From contig NZ_CP041348.1 of assembly GCF_009834365.1 (NCBI RefSeq), positions 2,083,001 to 2,147,000 of the forward strand: DNA of 64,000 bases. Direction: 5' to 3'. Made by a program: the position numbers and the translations under genes. Shown here one piece after another: positions 27,786 to 36,772 of the stretch; positions within the stretch are counted from its first letter, which is position 1; the number at the start of each line of letters is the position of its first letter. Below the pieces are notes generated by a model that saw nothing but the letters and a program-made list of their open reading frames with translations, searched no databases and had not been told where the DNA came from. Source of the DNA: Komagataeibacter xylinus (GTDB taxonomy: Bacteria > Pseudomonadota > Alphaproteobacteria > Acetobacterales > Acetobacteraceae).

Positions 27786-28364
27786 ATGGCACGTGAACCG
27801 AGAGAAGGCGGCCGGGGTGGTCGCGATCGTGACCGCGAAGGCGACGATCTGGTCGACAAGCTGGTCACGATCAATCGTGTTGCCAAGGTTGTAAAGGGCG
27901 GTCGCCGCTTTGCATTCGCGGCACTGGTTGTTGTTGGTGACCAGAAAGGTCGCGTAGGGTTCGGCGCGGGCAAGGCCCGTGAAGTTCCCGAGGCGATCCG
28001 CAAGGCAACCGATCGCGCCAAGCGGACGATGATCCGCGTTCCCATGAAGGAAGGCCGTACGCTGCATCATGATGTGGCCGGTCACTTCGGGGCAGGCAAG
28101 GTTGTCCTGCGCTCCGCTGATGCGGGCACGGGCATCATTGCCGGTGGTCCGATGCGCGCCGTGTTCGAGAGCCTGGGCATCAATGACGTGGTGGCCAAGT
28201 CGCTCGGCACCCGCAACCCGCACAACATGGTCAAGGCGACGTTCGCCGCGCTGGAGCGTTGCGCCAGCCCGCGTTCGGTTGCTAACCGCCGTGGCAAGAA
28301 GGTTTCGGACATCCTGGGGCGCCGCGAGGCTGCGGTAGCGACGGAGGCTGCGGCCGATGTCTGA
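27786..28364 (+). CDS. rpsE: 30S ribosomal protein S5
   Basis: S5 affects decoding accuracy and the mRNA entrance. 192 residues. The first 20 are Arg/Gly/Asp-rich and absent from E. coli S5; then comes the dsRNA-binding fold with [21 protein letters not shown], the spectinomycin loop region (GGRRF context, unchanged), and [15 protein letters not shown]. The last 8 bases overlap the start of rpmD. Confidence 0.98.
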   Translation: MAREPREGGRGGRDRDREGDDLVDKLVTINRVAKVVKGGRRFAFAALVVVGDQKGRVGFGAGKAREVPEAIRKATDRAKRTMIRVPMKEGRTLHHDVAGHFGAGKVVLRSADAGTGIIAGGPMRAVFESLGINDVVAKSLGTRNPHNMVKATFAALERCASPRSVANRRGKKVSDILGRREAAVATEAAADV

Positions 28365-28545
28365 TACCAAGGCAACCATTCGCGTTACCCAGGTGCATTC
28401 TGGCAATGGCCAGAAGCCGGGCCAGCAGGCTACGCTGGTGGGCCTGGGCCTGAACAAGATCGGTCGTACCCGTGAGCTGGAGGATACTCCTTCAGTTCGT
28501 GGCATGATCCGCAAGGTGTCCCACCTGATCAAGGTGGAGGATTGA
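28357..28545 (+). CDS. rpmD: 50S ribosomal protein L30
   Basis: Small large-subunit protein, 62 residues. [18 protein letters not shown] and [20 protein letters not shown] are typical. It begins inside rpsE (8-bp overlap) and ends 1 bp before rplO, so the three genes are translated as a coupled set. Confidence 0.98.
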   Translation: MSDTKATIRVTQVHSGNGQKPGQQATLVGLGLNKIGRTRELEDTPSVRGMIRKVSHLIKVED

Positions 28546-28546
28546 G

Positions 28547-29035
28547 ATGAACCTGAACGAACTTCGTGACAACGAGGGCGCACGCTATCGCAAAAAGCGC
28601 CTTGGTCGCGGCATCGGCTCTGGCAAGGGCAAGACGTCGGGCAAGGGTGTGAAGGGTCAGAAGGCACGCTCCGGTGTGTCGCTGAACGGTTTTGAAGGCG
28701 GTCAGCTGCCCATCTACCGTCGTCTGCCCAAGCGCGGCTTCAAGAACATCTTCCGCAAGGATTATGCGGTGGTGAACCTGGGCGTGCTCGACAAGGCGAT
28801 TGCTGCTGGCAAGATCGATGCCAAGGCCGTGGTGACGGAAGAGATCCTGACCACTGCCGGTCTGGCCGGGTCGGGCCGCTTTGATGGCATTCGTCTGCTT
28901 GCCGATGGCGCGCTGAACCATGCCGTGACCATTGAAGTGTCCGGCGCTTCGGCCGGTGCCATTGCCGCAGTTGAAAAGGCTGGCGGCAAGGTGCAGGTCA
29001 AGGTCCAGAAGCAGCAGGCTCCTGCCGCCGAATGA
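28547..29035 (+). CDS. rplO: 50S ribosomal protein L15
   Basis: Organises 23S rRNA at the subunit core. 162 residues with the Gly/Lys-rich N-terminus [19 protein letters not shown], the [17 protein letters not shown] motif and a C-terminal globular domain with VEVSGAS-like strand. It ends the ribosomal part of the spc cluster; a large palindrome follows before secY. Confidence 0.98.
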   Translation: MNLNELRDNEGARYRKKRLGRGIGSGKGKTSGKGVKGQKARSGVSLNGFEGGQLPIYRRLPKRGFKNIFRKDYAVVNLGVLDKAIAAGKIDAKAVVTEEILTTAGLAGSGRFDGIRLLADGALNHAVTIEVSGASAGAIAAVEKAGGKVQVKVQKQQAPAAE

Positions 29036-29070
29036 CCGGCTGGGGGCACAGGCACGTTCTGTACCCGAAG

Positions 29071-29143
29071 CATGATAAAAGCGATGCTGCTTGCACTCGG
29101 CGGGCGCATCGCTTTATTACTTTCTGCGGTTTTTTTTATCATG
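29071..29143 (+). promoter_or_regulatory. Nested palindrome / terminator-like structure between rplO and secY
   Basis: Outer arms CATGATAAAA (29071-29080) and TTTTATCATG (29134-29143) are perfect complements. Inside, AAAGCGATGC (29078-29087) pairs with GCATCGCTTT (29106-29115). The 18 bases between the two right arms include a T-rich stretch. T-runs at 29113-29117 and 29130-29137 resemble intrinsic termination on the + strand. It probably limits read-through from the ribosomal genes into secY-adk, or switches between two folds. Confidence 0.5.
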
Positions 29144-29193
29144 ACAGCGTCCCGTTTTCGGCGGTGGCGCTGTTCTTGTGAAAGGATGGGCGC

Positions 29194-30543
29194 ATGGCCT
29201 CCGCGGCCGAACAGTTGGCTGCCAATCTGAATTTCAGCTCCTTTGCCAACGCAACGGAACTGAAGAAGCGTATCTGGTTTACCCTCGGTGCGCTGATCGT
29301 CTACCGGATTGGCACCTATATCCCCGTCCCTGGCGTCGATGCGACGGTGATGGGGCAGCTTCTGGCCCGGCATCAGGGCGGTATCCTGGGTATGTTCGAT
29401 ATGTTCACGGGCGGTGCGCTTGGGCGCATGACCGTGTTCGCACTCAACATCATGCCCTATATCAGTGCCTCGATCATCGTGCAGCTCATGTCAGCGGCCA
29501 TTCCCTCCCTTGAAGCCCTGAAGAAGGAAGGCGAGGGCGGGCGGCGCAAGCTGAACGAATATACCCGCTACCTGACGGTGGTCATTGCGCTGTTCCAGGC
29601 CTACGGCATCGCCATCGGGTTGGAGAACATGCATACGGAGGCGGGCTCGGCCGTTGTCTCGCCGGGGCTGTTCTTTATCGTCTCGTGCGTGCTGACACTG
29701 GTGGGCGGCACGATGTTCCTGATGTGGCTTGGCGAGCAGATAACATCGCGGGGGGTTGGTAACGGCATCTCGCTGATCATCTTCGCGGGTATTGTGGCAA
29801 ACCTGCCCAACGCGCTCGCAAGCCTGTTCCAGCTTGGCTATACCGGCGCGCTTTCGCCGTTCTTCGTGCTGGTCTTCCTGGTGCTGGCTGCGGTGACCAT
29901 CGCATTCATCGTGTTCATGGAGCTGGCGCAACGGCGTGTGGTGATCCAGTACCCCAAGCGGCAGGTCGGCCAGCGCATGTTTGGTGGTGACTCGACCCAT
30001 ATGCCGCTCAAGGTAAATACCGCAGGCTCAATTCCGCCAATCTTCGCCTCATCGGTGCTGCTGATTCCCGTGACCATTGCGGGATTCGTCAATAACAGCT
30101 CGATGCCTGGCTGGCTGTCTTTCCTGGGGCAATCGCTGGGGCAGGGGCAGCCGCTGTACATGCTGTTCTATGCGGCGATGATCGTGTTCTTCTCGTATTT
30201 CTATGCGGCGGTGACATTCAACCCGCAGGAGACGGCCGAGAACCTGCGCAAGCAGGGTGGCTTTGTGCCCGGTATCCGGCCTGGCGCCAATACGGCGGCG
30301 TTTTTTGACCGGATCCTGACGCGCATCACGACCATTGGCGCGCTCTATCTTGTCGCTGTCTGCCTGTTGCCGCAGATCCTGATCAGCCATTACAACGTGC
30401 CGTTCTATTTTGGTGGCACGAGTCTGATCATTATCGTGACCGTGACGATCGATACGGTGACACAGGTGCAGTCGCATCTGGTGGCGCACCAGTATCAGGG
30501 CCTCATGCGTCGCGGACGGGGCCGAAAGGGCAAAATGCGGTGA
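29194..30543 (+). CDS. secY: Protein translocase subunit SecY
   Basis: Channel-forming subunit of the SecYEG inner-membrane translocon. 449 residues with ten predicted TM segments. Visible landmarks: the N-terminal RIWFTLGALIVYRIGTYIPVPG, the lateral-gate GVGNGISLIIFAGI segment, and the cytoplasmic loop FNPQETAENLRKQGGFVPGIRPG used for SecA/ribosome contact. Its TGA overlaps the adk GTG. The partner secE gene is not in this window. Confidence 0.99.
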   Translation: MASAAEQLAANLNFSSFANATELKKRIWFTLGALIVYRIGTYIPVPGVDATVMGQLLARHQGGILGMFDMFTGGALGRMTVFALNIMPYISASIIVQLMSAAIPSLEALKKEGEGGRRKLNEYTRYLTVVIALFQAYGIAIGLENMHTEAGSAVVSPGLFFIVSCVLTLVGGTMFLMWLGEQITSRGVGNGISLIIFAGIVANLPNALASLFQLGYTGALSPFFVLVFLVLAAVTIAFIVFMELAQRRVVIQYPKRQVGQRMFGGDSTHMPLKVNTAGSIPPIFASSVLLIPVTIAGFVNNSSMPGWLSFLGQSLGQGQPLYMLFYAAMIVFFSYFYAAVTFNPQETAENLRKQGGFVPGIRPGANTAAFFDRILTRITTIGALYLVAVCLLPQILISHYNVPFYFGGTSLIIIVTVTIDTVTQVQSHLVAHQYQGLMRRGRGRKGKMR

Positions 30544-31199
30544 ATATTATTTTTCTCGGGCCGCCGGGTGCTGGAAAAGGCACCCAGTCAAAGCGGCTGG
30601 AAGAACGCTACGGAATCGCTCAGATTTCAACTGGCGACATGCTGCGGGCTGAAGTCGCGACCGGAAGCTCCCTGGGGCAGAAGGTCAAGGCGGTCATGGC
30701 GAACGGTCAGCTTGTGTCCGATGACCTGATCATTGCCATGATTGAAAACCGCATCCGCCAGCCGGACTGCGCCAGGGGATTCATCCTTGATGGTTTCCCG
30801 CGCACGCGGGCGCAGGCGGAAGCGCTTGATGCCATGCTGGCGCGTAGCAGGCAGCACATCGATGCTGTGCTGCTGCTCGATGTGGACGAGGACGCCCTGG
30901 CCGACCGGATTGCAGGCCGTTACACCTGCGCCAAGTGTGGCGCGGGCTATAACGACGTGTCCAAGCGGCCGAAGGTGGAAGGCACATGCGATGTATGTGG
31001 CGGCCACGAGTTCATTCGCCGCGAGGATGACCGGCGGGACACCGTGGCTGCACGCCTGAAAACCTATCGGGAACTCACGGCGCCGATCCTGCCTTATTAC
31101 GAGGCGGAAGGCCGTCTGTACCGTGTAGATGGCATGGCGGATATCGATGACGTGACGAAGCAGGTCTTTGGTGTTATCGATCGCATCACTAAAAAGTGA
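30540..31199 (+). CDS. adk: Adenylate kinase with zinc-type LID
   Basis: Interconverts ATP + AMP and 2 ADP in the cytoplasm. 219 residues; GTG start at 30540 overlapping the secY stop by 4 bp. P-loop GPPGAGKGT (residues 7-15), AMP-binding STGDMLRAEV and GFILDGFPRT. The LID domain holds four Cys (130, 133, 150, 153; CAKC and CDVC), the zinc-binding form common in Gram-positives, rather than the Cys-free LID of E. coli. The secY-adk pairing is the usual spc arrangement. Confidence 0.98.
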   Translation: MNIIFLGPPGAGKGTQSKRLEERYGIAQISTGDMLRAEVATGSSLGQKVKAVMANGQLVSDDLIIAMIENRIRQPDCARGFILDGFPRTRAQAEALDAMLARSRQHIDAVLLLDVDEDALADRIAGRYTCAKCGAGYNDVSKRPKVEGTCDVCGGHEFIRREDDRRDTVAARLKTYRELTAPILPYYEAEGRLYRVDGMADIDDVTKQVFGVIDRITKK

Positions 31200-31209
31200 T
31201 GCAAAATAA

Positions 31210-31245
31210 TTGACTCAATGGGGGGCAGCAGTATATTGCGCGCCC
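31210..31245 (+). promoter_or_regulatory. Promoter of the rpsM-rpsK-rpoA-rplQ operon
   Basis: TTGACT (31210-31215), 16-bp spacer, TATATT (31232-31237), then GCGCGCCC (31238-31245). This is the best sigma-70 match seen among the ribosomal operons here. A GANTC methylation site (GACTC, 31212-31216) overlaps the -35 box. The leader of about 185 nt has two small stems, CCGGT/ACCGG (31320-31335) and CCCGCC/GGCGGG (31351-31368). Confidence 0.66.
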
Positions 31246-31433
31246 TCAAGGTATGAGCGTCGTGTGAGTCGTCCATGAGGGGCGGCTCGTAGGGCCAGAA
31301 TGTATGATGATGGGGTTGGCCGGTCCGTAAACCGGTATGTTCACGATGCTCCCGCCAGACAGGGCGGGTGGTGTGACGCAGCCCTGCCTGATAGTTAGTG
31401 CCCTGAATCAGGGGCGGACGAGGAGTAAGTGGC

Positions 31434-31811
31434 GTGGCACGTATTGCCGGCGTGAACATCCCTAGCAACAAGCGGGTCACAATTGGCCTTCGTTATATCT
31501 ATGGTATCGGGGCCACCAAGGCCCAGGCGATCTGCGACAAGCTGGAAATCCCGGCTGAGCGGCGCGTCAACGAACTGTCTGACGACGAGATCGGCAAGAT
31601 CCGTGAACTGATCGACAGCGATTACCGCGTTGAAGGTGACCTTCGCCGTGAAGTGGCGATGAACATCAAGCGCCTGATGGACCTCGGCTGCTACCGTGGC
31701 CTGCGCCACCGTCGTGGCCTGCCTGTCCATGGTCAGCGGACTCATACCAACGCCCGTACCCGCAAGGGTAAGGCCGTGGCTATTGCGGGCAAGAAGAAGG
31801 CGACCCGCTAA
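31434..31811 (+). CDS. rpsM: 30S ribosomal protein S13
   Basis: 30S head protein at the intersubunit bridges B1a/b. 125 residues; GTG start at 31434 with AGGAG at 31421-31425. [21 protein letters not shown] opens the protein, and [25 protein letters not shown] is the conserved rRNA/tRNA-contact tail. infA and rpmJ, often found between secY and rpsM elsewhere, are absent. Confidence 0.98.
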   Translation: MARIAGVNIPSNKRVTIGLRYIYGIGATKAQAICDKLEIPAERRVNELSDDEIGKIRELIDSDYRVEGDLRREVAMNIKRLMDLGCYRGLRHRRGLPVHGQRTHTNARTRKGKAVAIAGKKKATR

Positions 31812-31888
31812 TCAGCGGATTGCCTGGTATGAGTGCATGGAGCCTGCGGGTTCTGTGCACCGTTTGAACTGACAGGATCGAGAAAATT

Positions 31889-32281
31889 ATGGCGAAAGCT
31901 GCGGCTCCGCGTATTCGTAAGAAAGAGCGGAAAAACATCATCTCCGGTGTGGCGCATGTGCTGTCCACCTTCAACAACACCATGATCACCATCTCGGATG
32001 CGCAGGGCAATGCAATTGCCTGGTCTTCCGCTGGTGCCCAGGGTTTCAAGGGCTCGCGCAAGTCCACGCCGTATGCGGCGCAGGTTGCTGCTGAAGATGC
32101 AGGCCGCAAGGCCCGCGAGCACGGCATGGAAACGCTGGAGATCGAGGTTTCCGGTCCGGGTTCGGGGCGTGAGAGCGCCCTGCGCGCGCTGCAGGCTGTC
32201 GGCTTCTCGATCACGGCCATCCGTGACATGACGCCGGTGCCGCATAACGGCTGCCGTCCCCGCAAGCGCCGTCGCGTCTGA
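31889..32281 (+). CDS. rpsK: 30S ribosomal protein S11
   Basis: Forms the platform near the E site. 130 residues: Lys/Arg-rich N-terminus, [38 protein letters not shown] and the C-terminal [18 protein letters not shown], all diagnostic. rpsD, which follows in enterobacteria, is not here; rpoA comes next, as is usual in alphaproteobacteria. Confidence 0.99.
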   Translation: MAKAAAPRIRKKERKNIISGVAHVLSTFNNTMITISDAQGNAIAWSSAGAQGFKGSRKSTPYAAQVAAEDAGRKAREHGMETLEIEVSGPGSGRESALRALQAVGFSITAIRDMTPVPHNGCRPRKRRRV

Positions 32282-32304
32282 TACGCCGTCTGCCTTAGTC
32301 GTAT

Positions 32305-32381
32305 TTCCCCTGCATGCGGGGGAAGATTGTCATTCCGGTACCCTGCCACAGGGTACCATCTGCCACTCTCGGGTGGCAGAT
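32305..32381 (+). promoter_or_regulatory. Three tandem hairpins before rpoA
   Basis: TTCCCC/GGGGAA (32305-32324), GGTACCC/GGGTACC (32337-32357) and ATCTGCCAC/GTGGCAGAT (32358-32381) follow each other within 77 bp. The third ends 7 bp before the GAAAGG Shine-Dalgarno (32389-32394) of the TTG-started rpoA. No T-run follows any of them, so translation control or mRNA processing is likelier than termination. Confidence 0.5.
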
Positions 32382-32402
32382 CAGTCTTGAAAGGCCATTA
32401 CC

Positions 32403-33422
32403 TTGGTCCTCCAGAAAAACTGGCAATCCCTGATCAAGCCGGAAAAACTGGAAGTCGAACCGGGGGCGGAACCTTCACGCATTGCTACCGTCGTAGCCGA
32501 GCCGCTGGAACGCGGCTTCGGCATGACGCTGGGTAACGCGATCCGTCGGGTTCTGCTGTCGTCCCTGCAGGGGGCTGCGGTTACGGCAATCCAGATTGAC
32601 GGCGTGCTGCATGAATTCTCGTCGGTGGCGGGTGTTCGTGAAGACGTGACCGACATTGTCCTGAACATCAAGCAGCTCGCGCTGCGGATGCATGGCGAAG
32701 GCCCCAAGCGCATGGTGCTGACGGCCACGGGCCCCGGCGAAGTGCGTGCCGGCCAGATCCAGACCGGCCATGACATTGAAGTCATGAACCCCGATCTCGT
32801 GATCTGCACCCTTGATGAAGGGGTGAAGTTCGGGATGGAGTTCACCGTGAACATGGGCAAGGGCTATGTTCCGGCAGCGGCCAACCGCCCGGAAGATGCG
32901 CCGATTGGCCTGATCCCGGTTGATGCCATCTACTCCCCGGTCCGTCGCGTGTCGTACAAGGTGGAGCAGACCCGCGTGGGTCAGGTCACCGATTATGACC
33001 GCCTGCTGCTGACGGTGGAAACCAACGGCGCGGTGACACCGGAAGATGCCGTGGCCCTGGCCGCGCGTATCCTGCAGGATCAGCTCCAGCTGTTCATCAA
33101 CTTCGATGAGCCGCGCACGGTGCGTACGGAAGAGCCGCAGGATGACCTGCCGTTCAACCGCAACCTGCTGCGCAAGGTTGATGAGCTTGAGCTGTCGGTC
33201 CGTAGCGCCAACTGCCTGAAGAACGACAACATCGTCTATATCGGTGATCTGGTTCAGAAGACCGAGCAGGAGATGCTGCGCACCCCGAACTTCGGTCGCA
33301 AGTCGCTCAACGAGATCAAGGAAGTCCTGACCGCCATGGGGCTTTCACTGGGTATGAATGTCCCGGCATGGCCGCCGGAAAATATCGAAGATCTGGCCAA
33401 GAGGCTCGACGAGCCGTTCTGA
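32403..33422 (+). CDS. rpoA: DNA-directed RNA polymerase subunit alpha
   Basis: Assembles beta and beta' and binds regulators and UP elements. 339 residues. TTG start at 32403, giving [18 protein letters not shown], close to the start of other alphaproteobacterial RpoA; GAAAGG lies 8 nt upstream. The N-domain shows [21 protein letters not shown], and the C-domain (from about residue 255) shows the DNA-binding helices [19 protein letters not shown] and [16 protein letters not shown]. It is preceded by three hairpins and followed by rplQ after 33 bp. Confidence 0.99.
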   Translation: MVLQKNWQSLIKPEKLEVEPGAEPSRIATVVAEPLERGFGMTLGNAIRRVLLSSLQGAAVTAIQIDGVLHEFSSVAGVREDVTDIVLNIKQLALRMHGEGPKRMVLTATGPGEVRAGQIQTGHDIEVMNPDLVICTLDEGVKFGMEFTVNMGKGYVPAAANRPEDAPIGLIPVDAIYSPVRRVSYKVEQTRVGQVTDYDRLLLTVETNGAVTPEDAVALAARILQDQLQLFINFDEPRTVRTEEPQDDLPFNRNLLRKVDELELSVRSANCLKNDNIVYIGDLVQKTEQEMLRTPNFGRKSLNEIKEVLTAMGLSLGMNVPAWPPENIEDLAKRLDEPF

Positions 33423-33455
33423 TCCTCCGAACCGGATAAAACAGGAAATTACATC

Positions 33456-33881
33456 ATGCGTCACGGTGTTGCCGGCCGTAAGCTCGGCGTTACCTCGTCC
33501 CATCGACAGGCCATGTTTCGCAACATGGCTGTCGCCCTGATCAAGCACGAACAGATCACCACCACGCTGCCCAAGGCGAAGGAACTCCGCCCGGTTGTGG
33601 AAAAGCTGATCACCCTTGGCAAGCGCGGCGATCTGCATGCCCGCCGCCAGGCTTTCGCCCAGCTGCGTGACGACAAGATCGTGTCCAAGCTGTTTGCTGC
33701 CGTGGCTGACCGCTACAAGGCGCGTTCGGGTGGTTACACCCGTGTGCTGCGTGCGGGCATGCGCCATGGCGATGCAGCCGACATGGCTGTGATCGAACTG
33801 GTTGACCGCGATGTGTCAGCCAAGGGCCAGGACAGCGGTCCGCGCCCCGAGGCCGCCACGGAAGAAAACCTGGCAGCCTGA
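33456..33881 (+). CDS. rplQ: 50S ribosomal protein L17
   Basis: Lines the lower exit tunnel. 141 residues: [23 protein letters not shown] at the start (key RKLG and HR) and the conserved [21 protein letters not shown]. The C-terminal 20 or so residues are an acidic/Pro-rich tail not found in E. coli. Last gene of the ribosomal block, 21 bp before a strong terminator. Confidence 0.98.
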   Translation: MRHGVAGRKLGVTSSHRQAMFRNMAVALIKHEQITTTLPKAKELRPVVEKLITLGKRGDLHARRQAFAQLRDDKIVSKLFAAVADRYKARSGGYTRVLRAGMRHGDAADMAVIELVDRDVSAKGQDSGPRPEAATEENLAA

Positions 33882-33902
33882 GGAACACTGTTCCTTCAAG
33901 AA

Positions 33903-33929
33903 AACCCGGCTTTATGCCGGGTTTTTTTG
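33903..33929 (+). terminator. Intrinsic terminator of the rpsM-rplQ operon
   Basis: AACCCGGC (33903-33910), loop TTTAT, GCCGGGTT (33916-33923), followed by an unbroken T-run to 33928. This is the clearest Rho-independent terminator in the ribosomal block. Confidence 0.95.
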
Positions 33930-34146
33930 TGCCTCGGGCTTAATTGATCGTTTCTATCGTTATATAGATATACAGGCAGAATTGCGTATATTATTGTTTA
34001 ATACACTTGGTCTCTGTTTATAAAGCTTTGGAGACTGTCGCCCGCTTTGCAAACAGGCGGCATGCGGCACCTTTTATCAATCAGGTGTTTTTAAAAAATC
34101 TCTTACCGGCAGGATTTCGCCTGCGCGGCACGATAGGGCGTAAGAC
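33930..34146 (+). promoter_or_regulatory. AT-rich upstream region of the ABC importer
   Basis: This stretch is far more AT-rich than its neighbours and holds no gene. TCTAT-N6-ATAGA (33953-33968) is an imperfect operator-like inverted repeat, next to TTGATC (33944-33949) and TATACA (33969-33974), a poorly spaced promoter pair (19 bp). A promoter and an operator for the importer are inferred; the exact elements are uncertain. Confidence 0.32.
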
Positions 34147-35190
34147 ATGGCAGCAAGGGTTTGGGGGCATTTGTTACGGTGCGGGCTTTATGCCGTGGCC
34201 AGCGTGATGATGCTGTGCGGCACGGTGCAGGCGGCCTCCGTGCGGGTGGGCTATATTCCGGTAATCGGTTCGGCACCGCTTTTTGTCATGCAGGGCACGA
34301 ACTGGGGGCATGACGCGGGCGTGGATTTGCAGCTCGTGCGTTTCCAGTCGGGGCCACAGGCCATACAGGCGCTGATATCGGGCAAGATTGATGCCTATGT
34401 GGCCGGCGTGCTGCCGCTGTTGCAGGCCCGCGCGCATGGAGCGGATGTCAAGGTTGTGGCCAGTGCTGCGACGGAGGAGCTAGAGGTCGTCGCACGCGGG
34501 GATCTGGCAGCGGGCCTGCCCGAGCAGCCTGCCACGCTGGCCCCCGATGCCCTGCGCCAGCGCCTGGCTGATTTTACCGCCAAGGATGGCCACAAGCCCA
34601 AGATTGCCGCCCAGCCCCTTGGCTCGGTGCCTGATACGCTGCTGCGCTACTGGTTGAAGGCGGCCAATGGGCTCGACCCGGCGCAGGTGGCCGATATTGT
34701 GGGTATCGATATTGATGCTGCCCAGCAAGCCTTTCTGGCAGGCGCGGTGGATGGTGCCATCCTGCGTGAGCCTGCGCTGACCATCATCCGCCATCGCCTG
34801 CCCGCAACACGGGTGCTGGCCTCGGGTCATGACCTCATGCCCGGCCAGCCGGGATCGGTGCTGGCCATCGTCAATGAAAACGCGCCTGACCGGGCCGCGT
34901 GGAAAACTGCGTTTGTCAGCGCTTTCGTCAAGGCCACGCAGCTTCTGGCGACAGACCCCGAGCAGGCCGCGCCTTACGTGCAGCAGGCGCTTGGGGGCGG
35001 CATGCTGCCCAAGGCGATCATCGTCGAGGCGCTGAAGGCCTCCGCAGGGGGCTATGTGTCCGATCCCGGGCAGATCGTGGAGGCCGTGGGCAAATTGCAG
35101 GATTTCGAGGTTGAAAGTGGCCTGCTGCGCAAGGCGGAGCCGGTGGCTGACCTGTTCGATCTTGAAACCTACCGGCAGGCCCGGCCATGA
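34147..35190 (+). CDS. ABC transporter substrate-binding protein (SsuA/TauA/NMT1-like)
   Basis: Periplasmic binding protein of 347 residues for a small organic ion such as an alkanesulfonate, taurine or a similar compound. A signal peptide ends near residue 29 (TVQA before ASVRVGY). The mature start VRVGYIPVIGSAPLFVMQG and LVRFQSGPQAIQALISGKIDAYVAG are characteristic of this binding-protein class, and a second lobe contains DGAILREPALTI. Permease and ATPase genes follow with 4-bp overlaps. No oxygenase or other catabolic gene is next to it, so the substrate is open. The start has no clear Shine-Dalgarno sequence. Confidence 0.88.
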   Translation: MAARVWGHLLRCGLYAVASVMMLCGTVQAASVRVGYIPVIGSAPLFVMQGTNWGHDAGVDLQLVRFQSGPQAIQALISGKIDAYVAGVLPLLQARAHGADVKVVASAATEELEVVARGDLAAGLPEQPATLAPDALRQRLADFTAKDGHKPKIAAQPLGSVPDTLLRYWLKAANGLDPAQVADIVGIDIDAAQQAFLAGAVDGAILREPALTIIRHRLPATRVLASGHDLMPGQPGSVLAIVNENAPDRAAWKTAFVSAFVKATQLLATDPEQAAPYVQQALGGGMLPKAIIVEALKASAGGYVSDPGQIVEAVGKLQDFEVESGLLRKAEPVADLFDLETYRQARP

Positions 35191-35951
35191 GGCAGGCTCG
35201 CGCCCGCCTGCTGCGCCCTGGCCTCGGGCTGGCGGGGCTGGTTTTGCTGTTTGGCGTATGGGAAGTGGCCGTGCGCGGGGGATGGATACAGTCCGGCTTC
35301 CTGCCAGCGCCCTCCAGCCTCGGCCCGGCATGGCTGGATGAGGTGCGCAGCGGGGCATGGGTGCAGGCCATCCGCGACAGCCTGACCCATTACCTGACAG
35401 GCCTCGTGGCAGGCTCGGTCACGGGCACGCTGGTGGGGTTGCTGTGCGGGGCGCTGCCGGTGCTTGATGGCCTGCTGTCGGGCATCGTGCGCGTGTTGCG
35501 CCCCATTCCGGGCCTGGCCTGGGTGCCATTCGCCATATTGTGGTTCGGGCTGAACACGGCAGGGGCCACGTTCATCATCGCCATCTCGGTATTCTGGATC
35601 AATTTCTACGCAGCCTACGGCGCGGTGCGCGCGATTGACCCGGACCTGTATGAGGTGGCTGCCGCATTCGGCCATGGCGGCTTCTGGGCGCGGTTGCGCA
35701 CGGTGGTGCTGCCTGCCGCAAGCCCCGGCGTGCTCGATGGGCTGCGCACGGGCATCGGGCAGGCCTGGATGTCGGTCGTGGCGGCGGAACTGTTTGGTGT
35801 GCCGGGCATCGGTGCGCGGATGATGCAGGCTTCAAGCCTGCTCGCAACCGATCTGGTGGTGGTCTACATGCTCACCATGGCGCTGCTCTATGCGGTGACT
35901 GACATGCTGTTCATGCTGGTGCGGCGCAGGCTGCTGGGCTGGCAGGGATGA
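35187..35951 (+). CDS. ABC transporter permease (SsuC/TauC-like)
   Basis: Inner-membrane permease, 254 residues and about six TM segments. RPIPGLAWVPFAILWFGL (residues 105-122) is typical of sulfonate/nitrate/taurine permeases, and the EAA loop that contacts the ATPase is at about 156-185 (YEVAAAFGHGG...VLPAASPG). It overlaps the binding-protein stop and the ATPase start by 4 bp each, so the three genes form one operon. Confidence 0.92.
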   Translation: MRQARARLLRPGLGLAGLVLLFGVWEVAVRGGWIQSGFLPAPSSLGPAWLDEVRSGAWVQAIRDSLTHYLTGLVAGSVTGTLVGLLCGALPVLDGLLSGIVRVLRPIPGLAWVPFAILWFGLNTAGATFIIAISVFWINFYAAYGAVRAIDPDLYEVAAAFGHGGFWARLRTVVLPAASPGVLDGLRTGIGQAWMSVVAAELFGVPGIGARMMQASSLLATDLVVVYMLTMALLYAVTDMLFMLVRRRLLGWQG

Positions 35952-36772
35952 ATACGATGCCAATACGCGAGACAGATCCCGCCAGTGCCGCGGACGTTGT
36001 GGTGCGGCTGGAGAATATCGGCCTGTCACACGACCACGGGCGCAGTTTCATCCTGCGCCATGTCGATCTTGAAATCCGCTCAGGCGAGTTCGTGGCGCTG
36101 CTCGGCCCCTCGGGCGTGGGTAAGTCCACGCTGCTGCGCGTCATCATGGGGCTTGTGCCGCCCAGCGAGGGGCAGGTGACGCTGCAATCGCGCCCGGTAC
36201 AGGCGCACCGGCCCGCGGCCATGGTGTTTCAGGATGCCAAGCTCATGCCGTGGCGCAGCGTGCGGCGCAATGTGGCACTCGGGCTTGAGGGGCTGGGGCT
36301 GAACCGTGCCGAGCGGCAGGCCCGCGCCATGGCCGCTCTTGAACTGGTGGGACTGGCCGACCGGGCGCAGCGCTGGCCACGCCAGCTTTCGGGCGGGCAA
36401 CGTCAGCGCGTGGGAGTTGCGCGCGCGCTGACGGTGGAGCCTGACCTGCTGCTGATGGATGAGCCCTTTGGCGCGCTCGATGCCATTACACGTGCCAGCC
36501 TGCAGCGCGAACTGCTCGACATTCATGCCCGCAGGCAGGGCACGGTGCTGTTCGTGACCCATGACCTTGACGAGGCCCTGCTGCTGGCTGACCGGATCAT
36601 CATCCTGCAGGGTCACCCGGCAGGCGTGAAGGGTGACTTCATGGTGGGGCCGCGCCCGCGCGAGCACGAGAGTGCTGCCATGCGCGCCATGGCCGGGCGG
36701 ATGAAGCGGCTCATCGCCGGTGAAGCCGACCCCGGCGCGGATGCGGCCTATTGGCAGGCATCGGAGATATGA
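35948..36772 (+). CDS. ABC transporter ATP-binding protein (SsuB/TauB-like)
   Basis: Cytoplasmic ATPase of the importer, 274 residues. Walker A GPSGVGKST (53-61), Q-loop VFQDAKLMPW (Q95), signature LSGGQ (147-151), Walker B LLLMDEP (167-173) and switch His in FVTHDLDEA are all intact. The start at 35948 overlaps the permease stop; an ATG at 35957 has a better-placed AGGG and is an alternative. The C-terminal 50 residues are a variable extension. Confidence 0.93.
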   Translation: MNTMPIRETDPASAADVVVRLENIGLSHDHGRSFILRHVDLEIRSGEFVALLGPSGVGKSTLLRVIMGLVPPSEGQVTLQSRPVQAHRPAAMVFQDAKLMPWRSVRRNVALGLEGLGLNRAERQARAMAALELVGLADRAQRWPRQLSGGQRQRVGVARALTVEPDLLLMDEPFGALDAITRASLQRELLDIHARRQGTVLFVTHDLDEALLLADRIIILQGHPAGVKGDFMVGPRPREHESAAMRAMAGRMKRLIAGEADPGADAAYWQASEI

